A stretch of DNA of 64,000 bases. Origin: Poseidonocella pacifica (GTDB lineage: Bacteria > Pseudomonadota > Alphaproteobacteria > Rhodobacterales > Rhodobacteraceae). Positions within the stretch are counted from its first letter, which is position 1. Each line of letters begins with the position of its first letter. The stretch spans positions 340,574-404,573 of the forward strand of contig NZ_FOJU01000004.1 in NCBI RefSeq assembly GCF_900111875.1, written 5' to 3'. Under the pieces are notes generated by a model that had not been told where the DNA came from, searched no databases, and saw only the letters and a program-made list of their open reading frames with translations. Of this stretch, positions 36,416 through 45,544 are shown piece after piece. Both the position numbers and the translations under genes were made by a program.

Positions 36416-37207
36416 ATGACCCAGTCGATGCAAGGCAAGCGCGGGCTCATCATGGGCGTGGCGAATGAACGCTCGATCGCATGGGGCATCGCCAAGGCGA
36501 TGGCCGACGCGGGGGCAGAGCTTGCCTTCACCTATCAAGGTGAAGCGTTCGGCTCGCGGTTGAAACCTCTGGCCGAAAGCGTCGGATCGGACTTCATGGT
36601 CGATGCAGACGTAACGGACGATGCGGCGATGGACCGCGCCTTTGAGGAACTTGCCGCGCGCTGGCCGACGATCGATTTCGTGGTCCATGCCATTGCGTTT
36701 TCGGACAAGTCCGAACTGGCGGGGCGCTTCGTCGACACCAGCCGCGCCAATTTCAAGAATTCTCTCGACATCTCGGCCTACAGCTTCATCGACGTCGCGC
36801 GGCGCGCGCATCCCATGATGTCGGAGAATGGTGGCACGTTGCTGACCCTGACTTATCAGGGGTCCAACCGTGTGACGCCATTCTACAACGTCATGGGGGT
36901 CGCCAAGGCAGCGCTTGAATCGGCGACGCGCTATCTCGCCAATGATCTCGGCCGCGACGGTATCCGGGTAAATGCGATTTCTCCCGGACCGATGAAGACG
37001 CTTGCCGGGGCGGCGATCGGCGGCGCGCGCAAGACGTACAAGCATACGGATCAAAATGCGCCGCTGGGGGGGAATGCGACCCTTGAGGCAGTCGGCGGCA
37101 CGGCTGTCTACCTCGCTTCCGATGCGGGCAAGTGCACCACCGGAGAGATTATCCGTGTCGACGGCGGCTATCACGTGCTGGGCATGCCTCAGAGCGATCA
37201 CCTCTGA
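36416..37207 (+). CDS. fabI: Enoyl-ACP reductase FabI (NADH-dependent)
   Basis: A 263-residue short-chain-dehydrogenase-fold reductase that completes each fatty-acid elongation cycle. The nucleotide site is GVANERSIAWGIAKAM, and the catalytic Tyr-x6-Lys is in YNVMGVAKAALES. The loop ISPGPMKTLAGAAIGG is the flexible substrate loop. This is the classical triclosan-target type of reductase rather than FabL, FabK or FabV. It is the last gene of the operon; two short hairpins follow before ftsW. Confidence 0.95.
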   Translation: MTQSMQGKRGLIMGVANERSIAWGIAKAMADAGAELAFTYQGEAFGSRLKPLAESVGSDFMVDADVTDDAAMDRAFEELAARWPTIDFVVHAIAFSDKSELAGRFVDTSRANFKNSLDISAYSFIDVARRAHPMMSENGGTLLTLTYQGSNRVTPFYNVMGVAKAALESATRYLANDLGRDGIRVNAISPGPMKTLAGAAIGGARKTYKHTDQNAPLGGNATLEAVGGTAVYLASDAGKCTTGEIIRVDGGYHVLGMPQSDHL

Positions 37208-37282
37208 CTGCCGGCCGTTAACGCTTCGTTCACCCAAAAATTCTGGCCATCTCGCGGCGGATTCGCTAGGGTTAATGTCAGA

Positions 37283-37313
37283 CCCCGAAAACGGGGCATG
37301 CCCTCAATTGGGC
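37283..37313 (+). promoter_or_regulatory. Two small hairpins in the fabI-ftsW intergenic region
   Basis: CCCCG-AAAA-CGGGG (37283-37296) and GCCC/GGGC (37300-37303 with 37310-37313) stand in the 137-base gap. They may form a weak terminator or part of the ftsW leader; no T tract is present. Confidence 0.35.
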
Positions 37314-37344
37314 GACGGGCAGTAGCAGTTCAGGCGGTCCAGAC

Positions 37345-38511
37345 ATGACGGAAATGGTTTACGGAACGGCCCCTATGCGGGTTGGCGAGCCGATTCTACC
37401 CAAGTGGTGGCGCACGATCGACAAGTGGTCGATGATCTCGGTGCTTTTGCTATTTGGAATCGGATTGCTGCTTGGTCTTGCGGCGAGCCCCCCGCTGGCG
37501 GCGCGCAACGGCTTCGCGCCCTTCCACTATGTCGAGCGTCAGGCCATCTTCGGCATAACCGCTCTCATGGCGATGTTCATCACCTCCATGATGTCCCCGA
37601 CATTGGTGCGGCGGTTGGCGACGCTTGGGTTCGCCGCGGCCTTCGTGGCTCTTGCGTTTCTGCCACTCTTTGGCACGGATTTCGGCAAGGGTGCGGTGCG
37701 ATGGTATTCCCTTGGCTTTGCATCGCTGCAGCCTTCCGAATTTCTAAAACCCGGATTCGTGGTGGCGGCTGCGTGGATGATGGCCGCCAGTCAGGAAATC
37801 AACGGACCGCCCGGCATTCGGATCAGCCTTGTCCTTGCCGTTGTCATCGTCGGCTTTCTCGCCATGCAGCCTGATTTCGGTCAGGCTTGCCTCGTGCTGT
37901 TCGGCTGGGGCGTGATGTATTTCGTGGCCGGCGCGCCGATGCTTCTGATGATCGGCATGGCCGCGACGGTATTTCTCGGCGGGATGGTCGCCTATAATGC
38001 GTCCGAGCACTTCGCCCGCCGCATCGACGGTTTTCTCTCTCCGGACGTGGATCCGACGACCCAGCTTGGTTATGCGACGAACGCGATCCGAGAAGGCGGC
38101 TTCTTTGGCGTCGGCGTGGGGGGCGGGGAGGTCAAGTGGTCGCTTCCCGATGCCCATACCGATTTCATTATTGCCGTCGCGGCGGAGGAATACGGTCTTG
38201 TACTCGTCTGCGTGATCATCGCGCTCTATGCCACGATCGTGCTGCGCTCTTTGGGGCGGCTTGTCCGGGAACGTGATCCTTTCATCCGGCTTGCCGGTAC
38301 GGGCCTCGCGGCGATGTTCGGGGTGCAGGCAATGATCAACATGGGTGTCGCGGTGCGGCTCTTGCCCGCCAAGGGAATGACGCTGCCTTTTGTCAGCTAT
38401 GGTGGATCCTCGCTTATCGCGGGCGGTATCGCCTTGGGAATGCTTCTGGCGTTTACTCGGGCGCGTCCGCAGGGGGAGATCGGCGACATTCTGCGCGGGC
38501 GACCACGGTGA
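37345..38511 (+). CDS. ftsW: Peptidoglycan polymerase / cell-division protein FtsW
   Basis: A 388-residue SEDS-family polytopic protein with about ten hydrophobic segments. Typical motifs are YFVAGAPM, the large periplasmic-loop region [41 protein letters not shown] with the functional aspartate/histidine cluster, and [14 protein letters not shown] near the C-terminus. FtsW polymerises septal peptidoglycan with FtsI. It begins a short division and cell-wall cluster with murG and murC; murD is not upstream, where it usually stands. Confidence 0.93.
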   Translation: MTEMVYGTAPMRVGEPILPKWWRTIDKWSMISVLLLFGIGLLLGLAASPPLAARNGFAPFHYVERQAIFGITALMAMFITSMMSPTLVRRLATLGFAAAFVALAFLPLFGTDFGKGAVRWYSLGFASLQPSEFLKPGFVVAAAWMMAASQEINGPPGIRISLVLAVVIVGFLAMQPDFGQACLVLFGWGVMYFVAGAPMLLMIGMAATVFLGGMVAYNASEHFARRIDGFLSPDVDPTTQLGYATNAIREGGFFGVGVGGGEVKWSLPDAHTDFIIAVAAEEYGLVLVCVIIALYATIVLRSLGRLVRERDPFIRLAGTGLAAMFGVQAMINMGVAVRLLPAKGMTLPFVSYGGSSLIAGGIALGMLLAFTRARPQGEIGDILRGRPR

Positions 38512-38578
38512 AATTGCAGGCCCCCGCCGAGGGGGCTATGGACGCCGTCAGCCGCCACTATCCACTAAGGAGCAAAGA

Positions 38579-39679
38579 ATGACCGCACCACTTCTGGTGA
38601 TCGCCGCAGGGGGAACCGGAGGGCACATGTTCCCCGCCCAGGCGCTTGCCGAGGCGATGCTGCGCCGGGGTTGGCGCGTCAAGCTCATGACGGACGAGCG
38701 GGGCGCGCGCTATACTGGTGGATTTCCCCATTCGGTCGAGATCGAAGAGATACCGAGTGGAACCTTCGCCCGAGGCGGTGCTCTGTCCAAGGTCACGACA
38801 CCGCTGCAGATCGGGCGCGGTATCGCGGCCGCCTGCTGGCGGTTCATGCGGGACAAGCCGTCGGTCGTGGTCGGCTTTGGCGGCTATCCGGCAATTCCGG
38901 CGATGGGGGCGGCATGGTTGCTGAAATTGCCCCGGATGATCCACGAACAGAACGGCGTTCTGGGACGGGTCAATGAGATTTTCGCCTCTCGCGTGGATGC
39001 CATCGCTTGCGGCACGTGGCCGACCAAACTGCCCGATGGACAGGAAGGAATACACGTGGGCAACCCTGTGCGCGGCGCGGTGCTGGAGAAAGAAGGCGCC
39101 CCCTATATCCCGCCCGGCGACTATCCGATGTCGATCCTCGTGATGGGCGGCTCCCAAGGCGCGCGCATCCTGTCGGACATGGTCCCGCCCGCGATCGCCG
39201 CCCTGCCGGACGATCTGCGCCGCAACATCCGCGTCAGCCATCAGGCCCGGGATGAAGACGGTGAGCGGGTGACGGAATTCTATGCGGCCGAAGGGATCAA
39301 TGCCGATGTCAAACCCTTCTTCAAGGACGTCCCCCGCAGGATGAGCGAGGCCCAGCTCGTAATCTCCCGTTCTGGTGCATCATCGGTCGCGGATATCTCG
39401 GTCATTGGCCGCCCGTCGATCCTCGTGCCCTTCGCGGCGGCTGCGGCCGACCACCAGACGGCCAATGCCCGCGGGCTGAAGGAAGCCGGCGCTGCCATCG
39501 TGATCCCCGAGCGGCTGCTGACCGCAGAGAGCCTTGCCGAACAGATTGCCTCCGTGCTGGAGCATCCCCGCGGCGCGACCCAGATGGCGCATGCGGCGCT
39601 CTCCGTTGCGATCCCCGATGCGACCGAGAGATTGGTGGCCATGGTCGAGGAACTCGCCCGGGGCCCGCAGACGCCGTGA
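38579..39679 (+). CDS. murG: UDP-GlcNAc:undecaprenyl-PP-MurNAc-pentapeptide GlcNAc transferase MurG
   Basis: A 366-residue GT-B enzyme forming lipid II at the inner face of the membrane. The donor/acceptor loops [10 protein letters not shown] and [10 protein letters not shown] are present, as are [27 protein letters not shown] and the C-terminal [19 protein letters not shown]. The start at 38579 has AAGGAG six bases upstream; an open frame further upstream lies inside ftsW. It is co-transcribed with ftsW and murC. Confidence 0.95.
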   Translation: MTAPLLVIAAGGTGGHMFPAQALAEAMLRRGWRVKLMTDERGARYTGGFPHSVEIEEIPSGTFARGGALSKVTTPLQIGRGIAAACWRFMRDKPSVVVGFGGYPAIPAMGAAWLLKLPRMIHEQNGVLGRVNEIFASRVDAIACGTWPTKLPDGQEGIHVGNPVRGAVLEKEGAPYIPPGDYPMSILVMGGSQGARILSDMVPPAIAALPDDLRRNIRVSHQARDEDGERVTEFYAAEGINADVKPFFKDVPRRMSEAQLVISRSGASSVADISVIGRPSILVPFAAAAADHQTANARGLKEAGAAIVIPERLLTAESLAEQIASVLEHPRGATQMAHAALSVAIPDATERLVAMVEELARGPQTP

Positions 39680-39706
39680 AATGTTTCAGAAGAAAGTGAC
39701 AGTGAG

Positions 39707-41113
39707 ATGAGCCCAGCCACCAAACTCCCAACCGATGTCGGTCCGATCCATTTCGTTGGCATTGGCGGAATTGGCATGTCGGGTATCGCAGAGGTGTTGA
39801 TCAATCACGGCTACGTCGTGCAGGGGTCCGACATCAAGCGCAGCAAGATCACCGACCGGTTGGCAGAGATCGGGGCGACCATCTTTGAAGGCCAGCGGGC
39901 TGAGAACCTCGAAAACGCCGAAGTCATCGTGATTTCCTCTGCCATCAAACCGGGCAACCCGGAACTGGATGCCGCGCGGGCCGCGGGCCTTCCTATCGTG
40001 CGGCGCGCGGAAATGCTGGCGGAGCTTATGCGGCTCAAGTCCAACATCGCCGTAGCAGGCACCCATGGCAAGACGACGACCACGACGATGGTGGCCACGC
40101 TGCTCGATGGGGGCGGGATCGACCCGACCGTCATCAACGGCGGGATCATCCATGCCTATGGATCCAATGCGCGGATGGGGCAGGGCGAGTGGATGGTTGT
40201 CGAAGCCGATGAGAGCGACGGCACCTTCAACCGGCTGCCCGCGACCATCGCCATCGTGACGAACATCGACCCCGAGCATATGGAGCATTGGGGTGATTTC
40301 GACGCCCTGCGACAGGGTTTCCTCGATTTCGTCTCCAACATTCCGTTCTATGGGCTCGCCGTTTGCTGCACCGATCATGCGGAAGTGCAGGCGCTGGTCG
40401 GCAAGCTCACTGACCGCCGGGTTTTGACATACGGGTTCAACGCACAAGCAGACGTTCGCGCCATCAACCTGCGCTATGAGCGGGGGGTGGCACAATTCGA
40501 CGTGGCCTTGCAGTCCGAGGGCGAGATGATCGAAGGCTGTACCCTTCCCATGCCGGGGGATCACAACGTGTCGAACTGTCTGGCCGCTGTCGCCGTGGCA
40601 CGGCATCTGGGCATGAAACGGGATGAAATCCGCACGGCGCTGGCATCGTTCGGGGGCGTGAATCGCCGGTTTACCCGCGTGGGTGAGGTCGAGGGCGTGA
40701 CGATCATCGACGACTACGGGCATCACCCCGTTGAAATCGCGGCGGTGCTGAAAGCCGCGCGTCAGGCATCCGAAGGCCGCGTTATCGCGGTCCATCAACC
40801 GCATCGTTATTCACGCCTGCACACGCTGTTTGATGATTTTTGTAACTGCTTCAACGAGGCCGACGTGGTTGGCATCGCTGAGGTCTATTCTGCGGGCGAA
40901 GATCCGATCCCCGGCGCGTCGCGCGATGATCTGGTCGCAGGTCTGATCCGCCACGGCCATCGCCATGCCCGCGCAATCCATAGCGAGGATGAACTGGAGC
41001 GATTGGTCCGCGAACAGGCCCGGCCCGGTGATATGGTCGTATGCCTCGGCGCCGGTACGATCAGCGCTTGGGCCAATGGCCTGCCTGCGCGACTGATGCG
41101 CAAGGCAAGCTGA
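39707..41113 (+). CDS. murC: UDP-N-acetylmuramate--L-alanine ligase MurC
   Basis: A 468-residue Mur ligase adding the first amino acid of the stem peptide. The N-terminal Rossmann motif is [14 protein letters not shown], the ATP loop is [16 protein letters not shown], then EADESDGTF and [10 protein letters not shown], and the C-terminal domain includes [10 protein letters not shown]. All are intact. murB normally follows murC in related genomes, but here the next gene is an unrelated transporter on the opposite strand. Confidence 0.96.
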   Translation: MSPATKLPTDVGPIHFVGIGGIGMSGIAEVLINHGYVVQGSDIKRSKITDRLAEIGATIFEGQRAENLENAEVIVISSAIKPGNPELDAARAAGLPIVRRAEMLAELMRLKSNIAVAGTHGKTTTTTMVATLLDGGGIDPTVINGGIIHAYGSNARMGQGEWMVVEADESDGTFNRLPATIAIVTNIDPEHMEHWGDFDALRQGFLDFVSNIPFYGLAVCCTDHAEVQALVGKLTDRRVLTYGFNAQADVRAINLRYERGVAQFDVALQSEGEMIEGCTLPMPGDHNVSNCLAAVAVARHLGMKRDEIRTALASFGGVNRRFTRVGEVEGVTIIDDYGHHPVEIAAVLKAARQASEGRVIAVHQPHRYSRLHTLFDDFCNCFNEADVVGIAEVYSAGEDPIPGASRDDLVAGLIRHGHRHARAIHSEDELERLVREQARPGDMVVCLGAGTISAWANGLPARLMRKAS

Positions 41114-41115
41114 CC

Positions 41116-42021
41116 TCAGGGGCGGACCCGTGCAATCTTGTGGCGGGTCTCGCGGCGCTTGGCTTGTTGCTCCCGCCACAGCGTGAATATGCCCGCCGAG
41201 ACGATCAAGGCAGCGCCAAGGATCACGTGCAGTTCGAGTGTCTCGTGAAAGATGAACAGCCCGATTGCCCCGGCAAAGACGAGTTGCAAAAAGGCGAAGG
41301 GTTGCACGGTGCTGGCTTCAGCCACGTCATAGGCCTTGATCAATAACCAGTGTCCGGACACCCCGGTCAAGCATAGCACGGCCATCCAGCCCCAGTCTGG
41401 TCCGGTCATCGGTTCCCAGAACCAGATCCCGCCCAGCGTCATAGCCACAGACCCTGTAACCCCGGTCCAGAAAAAGCTCGTCGCCGCGGTATCGAGCCGG
41501 GCCGCATAGCGCGTCAGCAACCCGTAGAGGGCGAACATCGTCGCCGCCAGAAGCGGGATCGCCGCATAGGGCGAGAAAACGGCGTATCCCGGCCGCAGGA
41601 TGATCAGCACGCCGATGAACCCAACGCCGATAGCCATCCACCGCCGCCATCCTACCTTCTCCCCGAGGACGGGGCCCGACAGGGCGGCGATGAGCAGGGG
41701 ATAGCAGGTAAAGACCGCATGGCTTTCGACCAGCCCCAGATAAACGAAGGCGAGGATCATGATGCAGACCTCGGAAACGAGAAGAAGCCCCCGAAACGTC
41801 TGTAGCCATGGCTGTTTGGTGCGGATCGCCGCGCGCAGACCGCCGGAGCTTCGCGTTGCGATCGTGATGACGAAGGCCGCGAAGAACCAATAGCGGATCA
41901 TCACGATCATGCCGATGTTGTATTCCGAGGCAAGATGGCGCGAAATGCCGTCCTGCACAGAAAACACAAGGGTCGTGGCGATCATGAGAAGGATGCCGAG
42001 GCGGGCGTTCTGTTCGCTCAT
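41116..42021 (-). CDS. EamA/DMT-family transporter
   Basis: A 301-residue membrane protein with ten hydrophobic segments arranged as two EamA repeats (residues about 8-140 and 150-285). The cargo is not predictable; relatives export amino acids, purines or other metabolites. The start at 42021 overlaps the mnmD stop as ATGA, so it is translated as the second gene of that operon. The open frame continues upstream inside mnmD and is not used. Confidence 0.88.
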   Translation of the reverse strand: MSEQNARLGILLMIATTLVFSVQDGISRHLASEYNIGMIVMIRYWFFAAFVITIATRSSGGLRAAIRTKQPWLQTFRGLLLVSEVCIMILAFVYLGLVESHAVFTCYPLLIAALSGPVLGEKVGWRRWMAIGVGFIGVLIILRPGYAVFSPYAAIPLLAATMFALYGLLTRYAARLDTAATSFFWTGVTGSVAMTLGGIWFWEPMTGPDWGWMAVLCLTGVSGHWLLIKAYDVAEASTVQPFAFLQLVFAGAIGLFIFHETLELHVILGAALIVSAGIFTLWREQQAKRRETRHKIARVRP

Positions 42022-42686
42022 GCAGGTTTCCTCGCAGTGGTCATGTGGCGTTTGCGGCCAAAGCCGGGGGCCCGCTCGACCTCGAACCCGGCACTCGCCA
42101 GCCCGCGCCGAACAAAGCCGGCGGCGGTGTAGGTCGCAGCGGTGCCGCCCGGCGCTGTATGCCGCGCGACATCGCGTAGCAAGCCCTCTTCCCAGAGTTC
42201 GGGATTGCGCGCCGGGGCGAAGCCATCCAGAAACCACGCATCGGCAAGCCCGTCCCACGCTGGAACCGTCTCGCGCGCGTCGCCGACCACGAGGCGGAAC
42301 ACGAGATCAGGCAGTTCAAAAGCCATGGCTCCGAGATGGGGGAAGAGATCGCGCGTCGTAGCCTCCAGTTCGGGGAATGCCGAAAGGGCGCGAACCATAT
42401 CAGGCCCCGACATCGGGAAGGCTTCGAAGCTGGTGAAATGCAGAGGGCCCGCAATCCCGGCGGCGCGCCATGCGTCAAGGACGGTGGCAAGGTTGAGACC
42501 GGTGCCGAAGCCAAGTTCCGCAATCTGAAATCCGGGTGCAAACCGCTCGGGGAGGTCATTCCCCGCGAGGAAGACATGCTGCGTCTCTGCGAGGCCATTT
42601 TCGAGCGAAAAATACGGATCGTCAAAGCGTACCGATACCGGCACGCTCGCATCGCGCCATTCAAGCTCAGGCCGCTGGCCGCTCAT
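42018..42686 (-). CDS. mnmD: tRNA (mnm5s2U34) methyltransferase MnmD
   Basis: A 222-residue protein corresponding to the N-terminal (MnmC1) domain of bifunctional MnmC. It has a SAM-binding motif QIAELGFGTGLNLATVL, an acidic loop VVGDARETVP and DAWFLDGFAPARNPELW, which is characteristic of this family. It should methylate the nm5s2U intermediate at tRNA position 34. The start at 42686 matches the family N-terminus (LEWRDASVPVS, then SLENGLAET). The FAD-dependent half is encoded by the adjacent gene on the other strand, 51 bases away. Confidence 0.92.
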   Translation of the reverse strand: MSGQRPELEWRDASVPVSVRFDDPYFSLENGLAETQHVFLAGNDLPERFAPGFQIAELGFGTGLNLATVLDAWRAAGIAGPLHFTSFEAFPMSGPDMVRALSAFPELEATTRDLFPHLGAMAFELPDLVFRLVVGDARETVPAWDGLADAWFLDGFAPARNPELWEEGLLRDVARHTAPGGTAATYTAAGFVRRGLASAGFEVERAPGFGRKRHMTTARKPA

Positions 42687-42737
42687 CGCAGAGTCCCTTA
42701 AGGAGGTTCGCGGCGACACTGCAGAAGGTACAACCGA

Positions 42738-43778
42738 ATGGCAATGGTCGATCTGACGGTGCGCGGCGCCGGTATCTTTGGGCTGTCGATCGCGTGGGCT
42801 TGCCTGCGGCGGGGGGCATCGGTGCGGATCATCGACCCCGGTGGTCCGGGAGCGGGGGCCAGTGGCGGTATTGTCGGGGCGCTGGCGCCTCATGTGCCGG
42901 AGAACTGGAATGAGAAAAAGGCGTTTCAGTTTGAAAGCCTGATGATGGCGGAGGAGTTCTGGGGCGGCGTTGACGCTGCCTCTGGCCTCTCTTCGGGCTA
43001 TGCCCGCCTTGGCCGTCTGCAGCCCATCGCCGATGAGGCCGCGCTTGCCATGGCGCAGGCGCGTGCCGCAAGCGCCGCGTCGCTCTGGAAGGGGCAGGCG
43101 ATCTGGCGCGTTATTTCCGCAGAACAAGTCGGGGCATGGGCGCCCCAAAGCCCTACCGGACTTCTGATTGAGGATAGTTTGAGCGGTCGTTTGCATCCCC
43201 GCAAAGCCTGTGCCTCGCTTGCCGCCGCGTTGACCGCGCGTGGTGTTGAGATCCGTCCCATGGCCGAAGACGAGGGCCGCATCGTTCATGCCACCGGTTG
43301 GCAAGGCCTGCTCGAGCTGAACGATGCGTCTCGGCGCCCGATGGGAAACGGTGTGAAGGGTCAGGCCGCGCTGTTTGACTATGATGCCGGGGACTGTCCT
43401 CAACTCTTTGCCGATGCGCTGCATATCGTGCCCCATGCCGATGGCACCGTCGCGGTTGGATCGACCAGCGAGCGCGATTTCGCCTCTCCAGACAGCACGG
43501 ATGGGGCGCTGGACGATGTGATTTTCCGCGCGCAGCAGGCCTTTCCGGTTCTGCGCGATGCGCCGATCCTTGAGCGGTGGGCCGGGGTGCGCCCGCGGAG
43601 CCGTTCTCGTGCCCCGATGCTGGGCCAGCACCCTCAGCGGGCGGGGGAGTTCATCGCGAACGGGGGCTTCAAGATCGGGTTCGGAATGGCACCCAAGGTC
43701 GCGCAGGTCATGGCCGATCTCATCCTTGAGGGGCGAGATGCCATTCCGGAAGGGTTTCGCCCCGAAGCGTCCCTCTGA
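42738..43778 (+). CDS. FAD-dependent cmnm5s2U34 oxidoreductase, MnmC C-terminal domain as a separate protein
   Basis: A 346-residue DAO-fold flavoprotein with the dinucleotide motif VRGAGIFGLSIAWACLRRG near the N-terminus, GASGGIVGALAPHVPENW, and the C-terminal WAGVRPRSRSRAPMLG and GFKIGFGMAPKVAQ regions. It matches the MnmC2 half that removes the carboxymethyl group from cmnm5s2U34 in tRNA. It stands divergent from mnmD, so the two activities are separate polypeptides here. A general amino-acid oxidase role is possible, but the neighbour makes MnmC2 more likely. Confidence 0.85.
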   Translation: MAMVDLTVRGAGIFGLSIAWACLRRGASVRIIDPGGPGAGASGGIVGALAPHVPENWNEKKAFQFESLMMAEEFWGGVDAASGLSSGYARLGRLQPIADEAALAMAQARAASAASLWKGQAIWRVISAEQVGAWAPQSPTGLLIEDSLSGRLHPRKACASLAAALTARGVEIRPMAEDEGRIVHATGWQGLLELNDASRRPMGNGVKGQAALFDYDAGDCPQLFADALHIVPHADGTVAVGSTSERDFASPDSTDGALDDVIFRAQQAFPVLRDAPILERWAGVRPRSRSRAPMLGQHPQRAGEFIANGGFKIGFGMAPKVAQVMADLILEGRDAIPEGFRPEASL

Positions 43779-43784
43779 ACGAAA

Positions 43785-43808
43785 ACGACCCCGCGATTGC
43801 GGGGTCGT
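43785..43808. terminator. Bidirectional intrinsic terminator between mnmC2 and the OmpA gene
   Basis: ACGACCCCGC pairs over 10 bp with GCGGGGTCGT around the loop GATT. On the minus strand the stem is followed by TTTTC, so it best serves the OmpA-like gene, but it also lies just after the mnmC2 stop. Confidence 0.8.
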
Positions 43809-43830
43809 GTCCAGCGTCGTCCGACGTTGA

Positions 43831-44499
43831 TCAGGCTGTCGGCGTGATCACGATTTCCACCCGGCGGTTCTGGGCGCGGCCCTCTGGGGTCAGGTTCGAC
43901 GAAATCGGCTGATCCTCGCCACGACCGGCGGTCAGCACGCGGCTACGGGAGACGCCCGACCCGAAGAGAACACCAGCAACGGCATCGGCCCGACGCTGCG
44001 ACAGCGACTGGTTGTATGCGGCGGCACCGGTGTTGTCGGTGTGGCCCGTGATGCGCACGGTCGAGTTCGGGTATTCCTGAAGGTTCTGCGCCAGAACGCG
44101 GAGGTCAGATTGCAGATCGGCGCGCACGGTGGCGCTATCTGTTGCAAAGAGGATATCTTGCGGCAGTGTGACGATGAGACGGTCCCCGGTGTTCTGGATC
44201 ACAACCTGATCGTTGTCGAGGCTGCGGCGAAGTGCGGCTTCCTGCTGATCGAGGCGCTGTCCGAGCAGAGCACCGCCCCCCGCACCGATGGCCGCGCCGA
44301 TAACAGCGCCGCGACGGCGCTCCTCCGGGTCATCCCCGCGCGCGACGCCGATAGCGGCACCGGCAAGACCACCGAGCAACGCGCCCTGCTTGGTATTGCG
44401 GTTCGGGTCATTGGGGTTGTTGAACTGGTTCGGATCGGTACAGGCGGTCAGGGCCAGAAGGCCCGCGCTGGCCAGAAGGATCGGAGATTTCACTCGCAT
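43831..44499 (-). CDS. OmpA-family lipoprotein (YiaD-like)
   Basis: A 222-residue outer-membrane lipoprotein. The signal ends in LLALTAC (lipobox cysteine about residue 20). A glycine-zipper region follows (GALLGGLAGAAIGVARG, GAVIGAAIGAGGGALLG), then an OmpA peptidoglycan-binding domain with LFATDSATVRAD, ITGHTDNTGAAAYNQSLSQRR and EGRAQNRRVEI. It probably links the outer membrane to peptidoglycan. The ATG at 44499 begins the signal peptide; the frame upstream of it is not coding. GAGGAAGAG lies just upstream. Confidence 0.93.
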   Translation of the reverse strand: MRVKSPILLASAGLLALTACTDPNQFNNPNDPNRNTKQGALLGGLAGAAIGVARGDDPEERRRGAVIGAAIGAGGGALLGQRLDQQEAALRRSLDNDQVVIQNTGDRLIVTLPQDILFATDSATVRADLQSDLRVLAQNLQEYPNSTVRITGHTDNTGAAAYNQSLSQRRADAVAGVLFGSGVSRSRVLTAGRGEDQPISSNLTPEGRAQNRRVEIVITPTA

Positions 44500-44612
44500 A
44501 TTGCTCTTCCTCTTGTCATTTGCCCGTCTCCCCCGAGAGGGGCCGTGGCTTCTATAACGCGAAGCGCAGCAAGGAGTTCCATGAATTACACTTGATCGGC
44601 AGAAACTCGCCG

Positions 44613-45473
44613 CTAATTTGCATCCGCCCGAGCCGTTTCCCAGGCAAGCAAGGCGCGCTTGACTGGCAGGCCCCAGTGATACCCGCCAAGACCCCCGGAT
44701 TTGCGCAGGGCCCTGTGGCAGGGGATGAGCCAGCTTACCGGGTTTTTTCCCACTGCTGTGCCGACGGCACGAACAGCTTTGGGGTGTCCGACGGCCCGGG
44801 CAATGTCGGAATAGGTGGTGACTTGGCCCCCGGGGACGTGCAGCAAAGCTTCCCAAACCTTGATCTGGAACGGCGCGCCGATGAGGTGAAGCCGGGCTTC
44901 TCCCGACTGACCCAAAGCTGCCTCGACCCAGCTTCGTAGTGCGTCGGTGTCCTCGACATAGCTCGCCAAAGGCCAGCGCGCGGTGAGATCGGCCATCGTT
45001 TCGGCGCGGCCCGCTTCGGCGGAAAAGCCCAAGGCGCAAAGCCCGCGATCGGTTCCCATTGCGAGCATCTCTCCGAACGGGCTGTCGAACCAGCCTGTGC
45101 GAATGACAAGTCCGGCCCCGCGGCGGGCGTAGTCTCCGGGGCTCATCGCCTCCCACCGCAGAAAAAGATCGTGCAAGCGCCCGCTGCCCGAAAGTCCGGT
45201 AAGCTGAGCCGTCTCCAGCGTGGTATGGCGTGCGCGCAGCAAGTCACGCGCTTGATCCAAGGCAAGGTATTGCTGATAGCGCTTGGGGGAAACGCCGACC
45301 CACTGGGAAAAAACCCGCTGAAAATGCGCGGAACTCATCCCGATCTGTTCCGCCAACTGATCGAGTGACAGCGGCGCTGCGGCACTGTCGATAGCCTCGA
45401 TGGCGCGACGGATCACATGATAGTGGTAGCGGTCATCGGTATCGAAGTCCGGGGCGAGGGCCGAAGTGGTCAT
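44613..45473 (-). CDS. Ada-like bifunctional AraC regulator / O6-methylguanine-DNA methyltransferase
   Basis: A 286-residue protein. An AraC-type helix-turn-helix domain fills the first 110 residues (MSSAHFQRVFSQWVGVSPKRY). The alkyltransferase domain follows, with the acceptor cysteine in VSWLIPCHRALRKSGGLGGYHWG and the arginine-finger helix region YSDIARAVGHPKAVRAVGTAV. It lacks the N-terminal zinc-cysteine domain of E. coli Ada, so it should repair O6-methylguanine but cannot be switched by phosphotriester methylation in the usual way. The regulatory target is unknown. Confidence 0.92.
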   Translation of the reverse strand: MTTSALAPDFDTDDRYHYHVIRRAIEAIDSAAAPLSLDQLAEQIGMSSAHFQRVFSQWVGVSPKRYQQYLALDQARDLLRARHTTLETAQLTGLSGSGRLHDLFLRWEAMSPGDYARRGAGLVIRTGWFDSPFGEMLAMGTDRGLCALGFSAEAGRAETMADLTARWPLASYVEDTDALRSWVEAALGQSGEARLHLIGAPFQIKVWEALLHVPGGQVTTYSDIARAVGHPKAVRAVGTAVGKNPVSWLIPCHRALRKSGGLGGYHWGLPVKRALLAWETARADAN

Positions 45474-45544
45474 GGGCGGGTCCTTTCAAAGCCCCATCAG
45501 CCTACCGGCGGAACCCGTCTCCCGCGACCCGTTTCCTGCGATTT

